Assembly (NCBI GenBank): GCA_029379385.1
Contig: CM055608.1
Span: 18,288,350 to 18,352,349, forward strand
Length of the DNA stretch: 64,000 bases
Direction of reading: 5' to 3'
DNA from: Quillaja saponaria
Lineage: Eukaryota > Streptophyta > Magnoliopsida > Fabales > Quillajaceae
Shown: one piece after another, positions 1-10,369 of the stretch
How positions within the stretch are numbered: position 1 is the stretch's first letter
How the letters are laid out: every line of letters begins with the position of its first letter
Position numbers and translations under genes: made by a program
Notes under the pieces: generated by a model
What the model saw: only the letters and a program-made list of their open reading frames with translations
Told to the model about the DNA's origin: nothing
Database searches by the model: none

Positions 1-605
1 AAAGGAAAAGGCGAGCCAATTACATTCAGAGCCATTGCAATGAGCAGAAATGAAAAGGCTTGGTTATTATTCTTGTCTAACAATATGTGGCCTTCTACAC
101 ATACCAATGATGTCACCAAGGAAAGAGCTATTCTCTCGTATTCCATTATTACCAGCAATAGCATTGATATTGGAAGCTTGATTTTTTCAAATATCACCAA
201 TGTGCCCAGATCCAAACAAATGGACTTAAATCCGTATGTTTAATCATTGTTTTATGTTTCTGGGTTGGTGTGCACTTTGACAATAAATGAAGAGTTGTTG
301 CAACCTAAGGGGAATATTGATAAGACTGTTCTTGCCCATCTCCCGATTCATAACAATATGTTGGTAGGAGGTAGCTTATCTTTAGCACCACAACCATCTC
401 AACCATCTATAACCTGGTCATATAGGCCCAGGACTTTAACTCAACATATGGAGCAGGTATAGAGACTCCAAGAGCACCAACAAAGTTGCCTTAATGCTAT
501 GCATAGATGCAGCACATGTGCATTGAATATATAGGAGTGGACATGATTACCTTTCCACCATAACCAAATCCTCCTTTCTTTGACAATATGGCGGAAGAGG
601 ATTAG
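1..605 (+). pseudogene. T32-type plant transposon ORF, C-terminal remnant (copy 0)
   Basis: The frame is cut by the window start and opens inside a conserved segment (EPITFRAIAM, then KAWLLFLSNNMWPST and VTKERAI). I recognise this as the 'putative plant transposon protein' (Transposase_32-like) domain. Later parts contain DKTVLAHLPIHNNML and a proline/serine-rich linker, and the ORF ends in an acidic AEED before a stop at 603-605. Several frame changes and stops (for example after position 240 and near 460) make it a pseudogene. The same protein is found at 17065, 23187 and, inverted, at 33327-34298, which allows the pieces to be ordered. Its biochemical function is unknown; in this window it occupies the gag position of a pol-less LTR element. 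Confidence 0.75.
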
Positions 606-1445
606 GCACTCTTCGGCTTTTCAGGGAAGTTTCCTTTTCCTACTTTATTTTTTGTTATGTTATTTTATTCCGTTGAGGACAATGCCATGTTTAAGCTTAG
701 GGGTGTGTTATGTGTTTTTGGGTGCTTTATGTTGTCGGTGTTTTAGGTTGTTTAGTTATTGTTCGTGTTTAAGTGTGTCACTTGGTTGAAGATGCTATTA
801 TACTATTATGATGTGATTCCCCCATCCTATGACAAGAATTTGGTTATTGTGTAATATTGACACTTGTGTTTCAATTCTTGAGTTATTAGCACTGTAGTGT
901 GTGATTTCCAACATTCATTATGCACTTGGTCTTTTTCTTTAGATTGTGTTGCTTACTTAGAAATGGTTTATGCTTGGCATATCCTTGCTTGGTTTACAAC
1001 GCTAGAATTTGCTTGATTCCCTCTTGTGGCGAAATTCTAGACAAAACTAAGTTAAGCAAAGGATTTAAGGCCATTGTTGACCTTTTGAGCCTTTCAAGCT
1101 AACCTTGTTTATTTTATATCCTTAGTACACCCCTTTGAGCTTATTAAGCCTTTTTCTTGGTCACCCATATTATTGCTTATATCGTTTGTTGTGAAATCCA
1201 ATTTTGAACCCTTACTCTTAAGCATTTGGTCATTTTAGATCAATATTGAGCCATGCAAGTAAAGGAGAAAAATGGAGGTTGAAAAAAAAGAAGAAAAAAG
1301 CATAGATGGTTGTGCCCTTTGTTCACCCCAATTATTCATATAAGAAATATTCAAAATAAAGTAATGCGATGTATGAAAGCTCTTCAAGGTCTATAATGAT
1401 TTAGTTGCTTAGACTTATGCTTATTTTCCCTATTCATATATATAT
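606..1445 (+). mobile_element. T32 LTR element, 3' noncoding region (copy 0)
   Basis: No coding sequence is seen here. A GTTGAGGACAATG motif at 672-684 precedes a purine-rich tract (TTAAGCTTAGGGGTGTG) at 691-707, 86 bp after the ORF stop; the same pair occurs in the other copies. The sequence matches 18050-18765 apart from a local deletion there. It ends at the poly-T that marks the 3' end of the LINE inserted behind it. Confidence 0.65.
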
Positions 1446-2918
1446 TTTTTTTTAAAACCCAAATTTATCTAGGACCTGGGCCAGTCCTTAAGATTTTATT
1501 ATTTAAGAAGAAAAAAAAATTGCCAGAGGATAGTCTTAACCATAAATTACAAGAGCTCTAGAAAAGTAAATGAGGGATACTATCCCATTACAAAAGCAAG
1601 ACAATTTTTAAAAAAACCATGAATATGGGTTACTATCCCATTACAAAGATTTAAAACCAAGGTCTTGTAATAATCCAATATAAGGTACCTGATCCTTGTC
1701 CAAAAGAAGAAGCCCACGGAGATGTGCTGAAAAGTTACTAGGTGAAGACTAATTCAGATTTGACTTTCGATCACAAACCTCATTTGTTATTCTGTCTGCA
1801 ACAACATTTGTATCTCTAAAGCAATGGACAATCAAATATTGTACGTACCAATTAGCTGCATAAGTTCATGAAATTTTCTATGGAGTTTCCATAAAGGATT
1901 AATTTCTTATGGATGCAATGCACAAGAGCTAAAGAATCAGTGTTAACTATGATGCTAATTAAACCTCTTGTAATACAATTTTTAAGCCTTCAAAGCAAAG
2001 CTTTAAATTCAGCAACCATATTGGTTTGGTTCCCTATAAGCACCAAATGCAGCCAACATGTCACCTGAAGAGGATCTAATTATACCCCCTATTGTTGCCT
2101 CCTCAGGATTACCCCGGGAACAACCATCGCAATTCAATTTAACAAAAGAAAAGGGTCCTGCCACCGTTACACAACAACGTTCTTTAAAAATATTTGACTT
2201 GGAAACTGGAATGGCAAGAATCTAAGTTGGTATGCATCTTTGAAGTGGAGTTTAACTTTACCTTTCAAGGCATTAAGTATTAGACCAAGGGTTCTTTTTA
2301 CTTGCCTTTTGATGCTCACTAAGTTCATTGATATGTTATCAAATACCTTTGCATTTCGAGCTTTCCAAATCTCCCATATTATTAGACAAGGAGTGATTGA
2401 TTTCAAAGATCCTGCAAAAGAATTAGTGCTATCTTGCCACCAATATCTAAAAAATTCATGCACTGAAGTGAGTACAAGGGTCATATCAAAACATTGAAAA
2501 AGAACTTCCAAACATCTATGGCTATTTGAGAGGATATAAACAAGTGTTGACTGGATTCAATAGCAGGATCGACAATGAGAAGCCAAGGAAATGTTAAATC
2601 TCATCACTTTGCTGTCCAAAGGCAGAAAATCAAACCATAGTTTCCAAACAAAGATAGATACCTTTATTGGAAGTAAGGGATGCCACGAATAAGCTAAACA
2701 CTGCTGCATGTTGTTTCTTTGCCTTATTATATGCCAACCGGATGTAATTGAGAATGATCCTCCTTTGTGTTCAGTCCACACCAATTCAAAGTTACCAATT
2801 TGTAGTTCAAGAGCATTTCGATGTACCGAGTTCGGTATCAATTGTTTTTCATCACCAGAGAGTTGAAAATAATCATAAAGCTGTAGTTTTAGAAGTTGAT
2901 TTGGTGCTTCCTCCAAAG
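1446..2918 (-). mobile_element. LINE (plant L1) 3' fragment with zf-RVT and RNase H regions
   Basis: Read on the minus strand, this is the 3' portion of an L1-type LINE. The poly(A) is the T-run at 1446-1454. Around 2560-2810 the zf-RVT linker is recognisable (SFSITSGWHIIRQRNN, then FVWKLWFDFLPLDSKVM). Around 1750-2170 a plant-type RNase H domain can be traced but is broken by frameshifts. The fragment matches 18766-20278 closely by eye and ends at the scaffold gap, so its real 5' extent is unknown. Confidence 0.8.
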
Positions 2919-3018
2919 NNNNNNNNNNNNNNNNNNNNNNNNNNNNNNNNNNNNNNNNNNNNNNNNNNNNNNNNNNNNNNNNNNNNNNNNNNNNNNNNNN
3001 NNNNNNNNNNNNNNNNNN
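2919..3018. other. Scaffold gap of 100 N
   Basis: Exactly 100 unknown bases, the usual placeholder for a gap of unknown size. A LINE fragment lies to the left and an inverted T32 fragment to the right; both are repeats with other copies in this window, so the join is not reliable. Confidence 0.98.
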
Positions 3019-3386
3019 CATAAAACAATGACTAAACATAGGAATTTAAGTCCTTCCTTTGTTTGGATATGGGCACACTTGGTGATATTTGAAAAAATTA
3101 AGCTTCCAATATCAATGCTATTGCCGGTAATAATGGAATACAAGAGAATAGCTCTTTCCTTGGTGACATCATTGGTATGTGTAGAAGGCCACATATTGTT
3201 AGACAAGAATAATAACCAAGCCTTTTCATTTCTGCTCATTCCAATGGCTCGGAAAGTAATTGGCTCACCCTTTGGACAATTTCCATGTAGTTCGACCCTT
3301 GCATAAGAAAGAGATAAGTGGGAGGTGTACTCATCTCTCTCAATGTCTTGCAACCCATAAATTGTATTAGTGGTATGACTATTATT
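3019..3386 (-). pseudogene. T32-type ORF fragment, inverted
   Basis: The minus strand reads SLSYARVELHGN, EPITFRAIGM, KAWLLFLSNNMWPST and VTKERAILLYSIITG. This is the same protein segment as 17400-17730 (+), and it also overlaps positions 1-260 in inverted orientation. Unlike copy 0 the segment is open for over 100 codons. It ends abruptly at 3386, where an LTR fragment begins. Confidence 0.75.
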
Positions 3387-3970
3387 ACATTAATCAATTA
3401 ACTAGCATCAGATTACATATATCAATCTATCATGTGTATATCATAATAAACTAAAAAACATAATCATTAAGCAATTAACCAAGAAAAACATTAACACTTG
3501 CATTTGTGCATATCAGATTTTCTCTTTAAAACTAGATTCTCATATAGTAGCTTCATAAGTCCAAGGTACTTACCTCTTGCAATTGAATAAAAACTTAAGC
3601 TACATCATCATTAATTGAAAAGAGAAATATTATGTTCATTGTTGAAATTTTGAGAGAGAAAAGAAGAAAAGTACATGTAAAGGTACTTCTCAATCAAAAA
3701 CCTAATACCTCCCTATCTATAGAGTATAGGGGGTGGCAGAACTCCTAAACAAGGAGTTTTTTCCTACTTAATAGCTAATTCCTTAATCGGATTTGTACTT
3801 CTTATTCTATCCAAAATTTGAATATTCTAATATGATCTTGTGATCTTCTTTAAATCCTAATCTCAATAAAAATTTCTTGTCAAAGTTGGATTCCTCATGT
3901 AGAAATCCTTTATTGCCACTAGGATTCCTAGTCCAATTAGGATTTGCACTTCATCAACTCATAGAAAAAC
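3387..3970 (-). mobile_element. LTR fragment of the TGATACAC family
   Basis: This stretch matches 14273-14810 nearly base for base with small indels, including the TCAATCTATCATGTGTA and AACTCCTAA..AAGGAGT blocks. The better preserved copy at about 13500-14994 has an LTR start and a purine tract, so this is read as an LTR fragment in the same minus orientation. There are no coding features. It abuts pararetroviral sequence on its right. Confidence 0.55.
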
Positions 3971-4147
3971 AGAGAATTTTTAGTGTTTAATATACCAATT
4001 TTTCGTAAGAGTGTGAGTGTTCGCGTCTTGTACCTGTGTTCTGTAAACAAAGGTGTTTCCAGTTTGTATTTATTGGTACTACATATATTTTTTATTCTCT
4101 ATGTTCTAATTGTTTTCTGTGTTAAGTGTCAGCCTTGCTTCCCCTAA

Positions 4148-4159
4148 TGGTATCAGACC
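4148..4159 (+). promoter_or_regulatory. Pararetroviral tRNA-Met primer-binding site (copy A)
   Basis: TGGTATCAGACC matches the 12-base complement of the initiator tRNA-Met 3' end (TGGTATCAGAGC) at 11 of 12 positions. It lies 168 bp upstream of the movement-protein start, the expected position of reference point 1 in caulimovirid genomes. A CTTCCCCTA block directly precedes it, as in copies C and D. Confidence 0.8.
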
Positions 4160-4327
4160 ATAGTTTAGTAGAGATTATGAGTAATCTTAAAATAGTAATT
4201 CATTAAGCTTCAAAGTCGAGAAGAAAAAAACCCAAGAAACGAAGTCAAGGCATCTGAAAACCCGTGTAGTCCGTTGAGGGGTTGTATAATTCCCTTTGAC
4301 AGTTTGCTTCTTTGACTCGAAGTTAAA

Positions 4328-5160
4328 ATGGCTGGTATTTTAAGAAGATTCTCTAATTCTGTTAACTCCTCTGGTTCAGTTTCGAAAGTTTTCAAAAAAT
4401 AATAAAGAAAATTATACTAGTAGAAAATATAGAAAAAAAAGTTACAGAACTAGAATTTATCTCAAACTTTTGATAAGCATATCTATAGGGAAGGAAGTAT
4501 TAGTCTAAAGCAAGACTATATAATGAAGACAATGGAAGAGTTAATACCTTTAAAGGAAGGTCAAGATACTTTTAAGGTTTTTTCTTCTAAATTGATAGAA
4601 GAACATAAAAAGAAATTTAAGTATCTAAACATAGGAATGGTTCAGGTCGCGTTAAAACCATTAGCTTGATTTGGATTAAACACATCTGCTTTGATTTGTG
4701 TTATAATAAATTCTCAAACTTCTTATTAGAATGTATAGAATCAAGTCTTTGCGATGACCCTATATTTTTTAGTTGCTACCCTAATTTTCAATTTCTTTAA
4801 CAGATCAAAACATTATGAATGCCTTAATTCTAAACATTCAATCTCATGATTTTGATATATTGCCAGGATTTGAAAACGTAGTCCTAATATATAGGATTTA
4901 TTATAAAGTCATGAATACTTGTGGCACATAATGTCAGGATAGAATCAAAAAGAGGTGAAACTACACTTTTCATAGCTAATCCAACTAAGACCAATATGGT
5001 AGTTCCAAAAACAATAACTTGGGATCAGGTAAAGCTTCCTGAAACTTGGAAAATAGGCCAAGGTTCTCCCCAAGAAAATAGAGACTGGAGGCTTAGAATC
5101 AGTAATTGAATACACTGATGGTGATGTAGAAATAAAATTCTCTTCAAACATAAAAATGAA
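4328..5160 (+). pseudogene. Pararetroviral movement-protein region (copy A), broken
   Basis: An ATG at 4328 opens a reading frame starting MAGILRRFSNSVNS. It hits a stop near 4400 and continues in other frames. Segments such as VVPKTITWDQVKLPETWK (around 5004-5060) identify the C-terminal part of a caulimovirid movement protein, which forms tubules at plasmodesmata in exogenous relatives. Copy B carries a longer uninterrupted version of the N-terminal part. Several frameshifts are visible and no functional product is expected. Confidence 0.75.
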
Positions 5161-5239
5161 GTTAACCTAGGAGAGAATCTTCTAGAAGGATGTCTACTTC
5201 TTCTATTCCCACATCAGAAAATGAAAGAAAGCTGGTAAT

Positions 5240-7540
5240 GGAATGAATAATAAAGCCAAAAGACCAAGTAATTCACCTATAGGCTCTTCTATTCCCACCT
5301 CAGAGCAAGGGTTAAAGTCACCCTCTAGGGATAATTGTCCAATCCCTTCTGAAATGGGATATAGCGTTTGCATGCTATCCTCTAAAGAGTCTTTGCACCA
5401 TTTCACTAATAAACATAAATGGTTTTACACTGCTTTCAGTGAAACAGAAAGGAATTATTGGATTTCTCTGCACAAGCAGCATATGGAAAAATTTCATAAA
5501 AAAACCAAAATTCTTTAACATGATAGAAAGAGCCTATAGGTACCATAAAATAGATAGGCCTAACTTTGAGAATCCTCAGTTTTGAATGTGTTATCAAAAT
5601 TTCTTTATAAGAGAAGGGAAAAACGTTTCTTTATCAAAATTCACTCACCAGAGTCGTCCCTTTCTATTAAAACATCAAGAGAAGAAATAATAATCCCTAT
5701 TCAGCTATTCCAAAAAGAAGCTTCTACTTCAAGTGTCCTGATTGAAATTTTTAACCAAAATAATTATACCAAATTTGTTTCTTCAATCCTTAGGAAAACA
5801 ATCCTCTATGATAGAAACTTTTCTTATTCAAGAAAAAATCTTCTCAGCAAATAATTTCACAAACTTCAGGGTCTTGCTCTAAAGAAACTTCAAAATAGAT
5901 CCTATAATGATAAAGAGCCGCCTCCAGAATTCAATTTGAAATTTAGAAAACAATCCAAAGTCAATGATAAAAACTTTGTAGATGAGCTAGTAAATAGATT
6001 ACAAAAATTAAACCTATCAGAAAAGAAAAGTGTAAATATATTAAGTCAAAATCTATAAAAATTTAAAAAAAGACTCACATCTAGAAGTTAATGAACTTCG
6101 CTGGAGTAAAACAATGCCCAACCATCAAAGATGTATTATCTTAGACCCTCTCCTACCTTCAGTACGAAGATAACGTTATTCAAGCCAAGGTTCAATTTGA
6201 TGGTAAGTCTATAGTTGAATGGAACATAGATGGTTTAGCAGAATATCAAATCCTTCAAACCACTAAACACATGCTTATGTATGCTACAGTAGCATGTAGG
6301 CCTAATGGAAATACTGATAGGGGATTTAGTCCTAGCCATAATAAGTGGATTTACAGGTCAACTTTTAAGATGGTGGGACTTTCATCTATTTGATATCTCT
6401 AAACAAGATATTTTAAATTCTGTGAAACAAGAAAATGGAAATCTTGTAACAGATAATTAATACTTTGATATATACCATAATAAATCATTTTGTCAAAGCT
6501 AATATGCTTAGACTAGACAGATCACATGAACAATTAATAAATCTAAGATGTCCAGATTTCCAATGGTACAAAGATGTCTTTTTATCCAGAGTCTATCAGA
6601 GGGCCAGATAGCCAGGCTGATTTTTGGAAAGAAAAATTCTTAGCTAGTCTGCCAACTTTATTTGCAGACAAAATAAGAAATAAATTGAAAGATAAGCATG
6701 GAGGTAATATACACTACAGTAACTACACTTATGGCGAGTTAGCATTAGAGGTAGTTTCGGAAGGAATATCATTATGTAACAATATTAAATTAAAACGTCA
6801 AATTGACAAAGAGAAATTGAAGGGAAAAGAGCCTTAGGAAATTTCTGTGAACAATTTGGATATCTCAAAGGAAGTCAACTCAAACAGTTTAAAAAGAATC
6901 ATAAATTTCAGAAGAAATTCTTTAATAAGCCTTATAAGAGAAAACATCATAAAAAAGAATGAAAAGAAAAAACAGGTTACTATGAACCTAGTAAAAAACT
7001 TGTAGTTAAGGAAAGTAATTATAAAATAGTGCCTATCTGTTAAAAATGTGGAAAATCATGTCATTTCCAAAATAAATGAAGAGTTAAGAAGAAGTTAAAT
7101 GCTCTCCAAATAGATGAGGGATTATAGAAATCCTTGTGTCAAATCCTGTTAGAAGACTCTGATGAGGAGAAAGAAGAAATAAATGCTTTTATAATAGAGC
7201 AACCTAAATCAGAAGAAGAGTCTAGTTCTGAGTCAGATAATTCTAAAAAATTTAAGTGTTGTTCTGACAATGACTGTGAAGAGTGCATTCTTAAATCTAT
7301 AAGATTGAATAATCTTCTTAATATACTTTCTAAAGGAGAAAGTCTGATTTTACACTTAATTGATAAAATTCAAGACCCCGAAGAAAAAAGAATAACACTA
7401 GAAAACTATATTCAATTATCTTCAAGGGGTAAGAGTTCAGGAATTAAAAGAAGTAATGATTCTTATTCTTTTAAGAATATTATTGAACGAGTAAAACTGT
7501 CAATATGTCTTTTAAAGAACCAACAACAGCTAATCTAAAA
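5240..7540 (+). pseudogene. Pararetroviral capsid region with zinc knuckle (copy A), broken
   Basis: After a low-complexity linker (5243-5518, 5582-5854), the capsid core is recognisable from RCPDFQWYKDVF near 6550 through DFWKEKFLASLPTLF at about 6620 to the FCEQFG motif near 6845. A CCHC zinc knuckle follows at 7038-7079, but its second residue codon is a stop and the last cysteine codon reads TGA. Then comes an acidic Ser/Glu-rich segment with a Cys-rich patch (CCSDNDCEEC) inside a 134-codon open frame at 7134-7538. This is the usual C-terminal plan of caulimovirid capsid proteins. Stops between segments make it non-coding today. Confidence 0.75.
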
Positions 7541-7789
7541 GCAGAAATGAATGAAATAAAAGAAGAATTAAAAACTCTAAAACCAAGAGTTTCAATTTTA
7601 GAAGAATCTAATGAAGACCAGTTTCAGAATCCTTTGTGGGAATCATCAAAGAAATAAAAGATCAAGAACCTAAAAATAAAAGAAAAAGTATTATGATACA
7701 AGAACCTAATGAAGGATTTGTTAATATCCTAAATGATCAAGAAGGATGAGTTTGTGTTGCAAAATTAGTAATAGCCCAAAAATAGTTCA

Positions 7790-8110
7790 CCAAAGTAACA
7801 ATAGTAGTAAACAATGAATTCAGTTTTCAGTCGATAACCCTAATAGATTCAGGAGCTTATCATAATTGTATTAATGAACGTTTAGTGCCCTCAAAGTACT
7901 TTCAAAAGACCTCAAATCCTTCATGCTGCCAATGGAAATCGAGTAATAGTAGACTACAAGTTATCAAATGCTGCAGTTTGCAATAACAAAGTTTGTTTTC
8001 CTCTACACTTTGTGTTAGTAAATGGCCTAGCTTAAGGAGTAATTTTAGAAAATCACTTCCTACATATATTATTCCCTATATCTAGGATTGATGAATCAGG
8101 GGTAGAAACA
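7790..8110 (+). pseudogene. Pararetroviral aspartic protease region (copy A)
   Basis: The frame containing LIDSGAY (codons near 7841-7861) carries the D-S/T-G active-site signature of retroviral-type aspartic proteases, located between the capsid and RT as expected. Downstream hydrophobic strands can be followed only by switching frame, and stops occur. This protease would have matured the polyprotein. Confidence 0.65.
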
Positions 8111-8359
8111 ATGATAAAGGTAGACAAATTAAATTTGAGTTTGTTGAAGAACCTAGAATCATTGAAATAAATTTAATGAAAAATACTATAAAAAGAAAAG
8201 AAAAATTTCTTATGTTTCTAAAAGAAGAGATAAAATATAAAAGAATTGAAGAACAATTAAAGTCTTCAAAGTTGAAGGAAGAATTTAAAAAATTTCAAAA
8301 TAAAATAGAACAAACAATATGTACTGAAATTCCTAATTTTTTTGGAACAGGAAACAACA

Positions 8360-9252
8360 CATAATAGAATTGTCTTATGAGCTAGATTTCCCTGAAAAAC
8401 AGATTTCTACTAAAGCTAGACCTATTGTTATGGGTCCTAAACATTTAAAAATCTGTAAAAAATAAATTGAAGAATTACTGAAAAAGGGATTAATTAGAAA
8501 GAGTTACAGTCCCTGGAGTTGCCCAGCATTTTATGTAGAAAATGCTGTAGAACTGAAAGAGGAGTTCCAAGGTTAGTTATTAATTATAAACCTTTGAACA
8601 AAGCCTTAAGATGGATAACATATCCAATCCCTAATAAAAAGGATTTGCTTAATCTATTAAAGTACAAAATTGCTTTTAAAGTACCTTTTGGATATTATGA
8701 ATGGAATGTCATGCCATTGGATTGAAAAATACTCCCTCTGAATTTCAAAATATTATGAATGATATTTTCAATCTTTATCATGAATATATAATTGTTTACA
8801 TTGATGATGTTTTACTATTTTCCCTTTCTATTGAGAAACATTTCAAACATCTTCATATGTTTTTTAATATTGTCACCAAGGCGGGATTAGTAGTGTCAAC
8901 GAAAAAGTTAAAAATATTCCAAACTGCTATTCGTTTTTTAGGTCACAATATATTCAAAGAATCTATAATACCTATAGCCATTCAATTTGCTAACAAATTT
9001 TCTAATGAATTAAAGAAAAAACAACAATTACAAAGATTTATAGGAAGTTTGAATTGTGTAGGAGAATTCTATAAAGACTTAGCCTTAGATTGCAAATTAT
9101 TATTTGTCAGACTAAAGAAAGATCCTCCCGAATGGAATAATGATTTCACCGAAGCAGTTAAAAGAATAAAAAAAAAAAAGTTAAAGAACTTCCTTATTTA
9201 TGTTTATCTCATCCAGAAGCATTTAAAATTGTAAAAACAAACGCTTCTAAGT
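8360..9252 (+). pseudogene. Pararetroviral reverse transcriptase and start of RNase H (copy A), deleted
   Basis: RT is identified by VPFGYYEWNVMP near 8680-8717 and by the YIDDVLLFS catalytic motif at 8797-8823. A 177-codon open segment covers the palm-thumb region to 9234. Upstream, the chain runs directly from a LLNLLKYKIAF segment into VPFGYY. That spacing is too short for an RT and implies an in-frame deletion of the block with the first catalytic aspartate. Further stops are present. RNase H is cut at 9252 after SHPEAFKIVKT. The enzyme is not functional. Confidence 0.8.
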
Positions 9253-10360
9253 AAGCTAATCCAACTAAGACCAATATGGTAGTTCCAAAAACAATAACTT
9301 GGGATCAGGTAAAGCTTCCTGAAACTTGGAAAATAGGCCAAGGTTCTCCCCAAGAAAATAGAGACTGGAGGCTTAGAATCAGTAATTGAATACACTGATG
9401 GTGATGTAGAAATAAAATTCTCTTCAAACATAAAAATGAAGTTAACCTAGGAGAGAATCTTCTAGAAGGATGTCTACTTCTTCTATTCCCACATCAGAAA
9501 ATGAAAGAAAGCTGGTAATGGAATGAATAATAAGCCAAAAGACCAAGTAATTCACCTATAGGCTCTTCTATTCCCACCTCAGAGCAAGGGTTAAAGTCAC
9601 CCTCTAGGGATAATTGTCCAATCCCTTCTGAAATGGGATATAGCGTTTGCATGCTATCCTCTAAAGAGTCTTTGCAACCATTTCACTAATAAACATAAAT
9701 GGTTTTACACACTGCTTTCAGTGAAACAGAAAGGAATTATTGGATTTCTCTGCACAAGCAGTATATGGAAAAATTTCATAAAAAAACCAAAATTCTTTAA
9801 CATGATAGAAAGAGCCTATAGGTACCATAAAATAGATAGGCCTAACTTTGAGAATCCTCAGTTTTTGAATGTGTTATCAAAATTTCTTTATAAGAGAAGG
9901 GAAAAACGTTTCTTTATCAAAATTCACTCACCAGAGTCGTCCCTTTCTATTAAAACAGCAAGAGAAGAAATAATAATCCCTATTCAGCTATTCCAAAAAG
10001 AAGCTTCTACTTCAAGTGTCCTGATTGAAATTTTTAACCAAAAATAATTATACAAATTTGTTTCTCTTCAATCCTTAGGAAAACAATCCTCTATGATAGA
10101 AACTTTTCTTATTCAAGAAAAATCTTCTCAGCAAATAATTTCACAAACTTCAGGGTCTTGCTCTAAAGAAACTTCAAAAATAGATCCTATAATGATAAAG
10201 CCGCCTCCAGAATTCAATTTGAAATTTAGAAAACAATCCAAAGTCAATGATAAAAACTTTGTAGATGAGCTAGTAAATAGATTACAAAAATTAAACCTAT
10301 CAGAAAAGAAAAGTGTAAATATATTAAGTCAAAATCTATAAAAATTTAAAAAAGACTGAC
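9253..10360 (+). repeat. Direct repeat of pararetroviral segment 4976-6066
   Basis: From GCTAATCCAACTAAGACC at 9254, the sequence repeats 4976-6066 almost base for base, with only scattered 1-2 base indels (for example one A fewer in the AATAATAAA run near 9535). It covers the movement-protein C-terminus and the start of the capsid region. The insertion fuses truncated RNase H to mid movement protein. The right end (AAAAAAGACTGACTCC) switches to the minus-strand copy B across a short GACT overlap. Confidence 0.85.
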
Positions 10361-10369
10361 TCCTCTATA

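Larger units (their letters stand above)
3971..9252 (+). mobile_element. Endogenous pararetrovirus copy A (Caulimoviridae, florendovirus-like)
   Basis: The viral order is readable left to right: intergenic leader with tRNA-Met primer site, movement protein, capsid region with a zinc knuckle, aspartic protease, reverse transcriptase and the start of RNase H. A single polyprotein order of this type and the capsid motifs suggest a florendovirus-like member; the genus is inference. Every domain is disrupted by stops or frameshifts and the RT has an internal deletion, so it is a fossil. RNase H stops at 9252, where sequence homologous to 4976 begins again. Confidence 0.85.
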
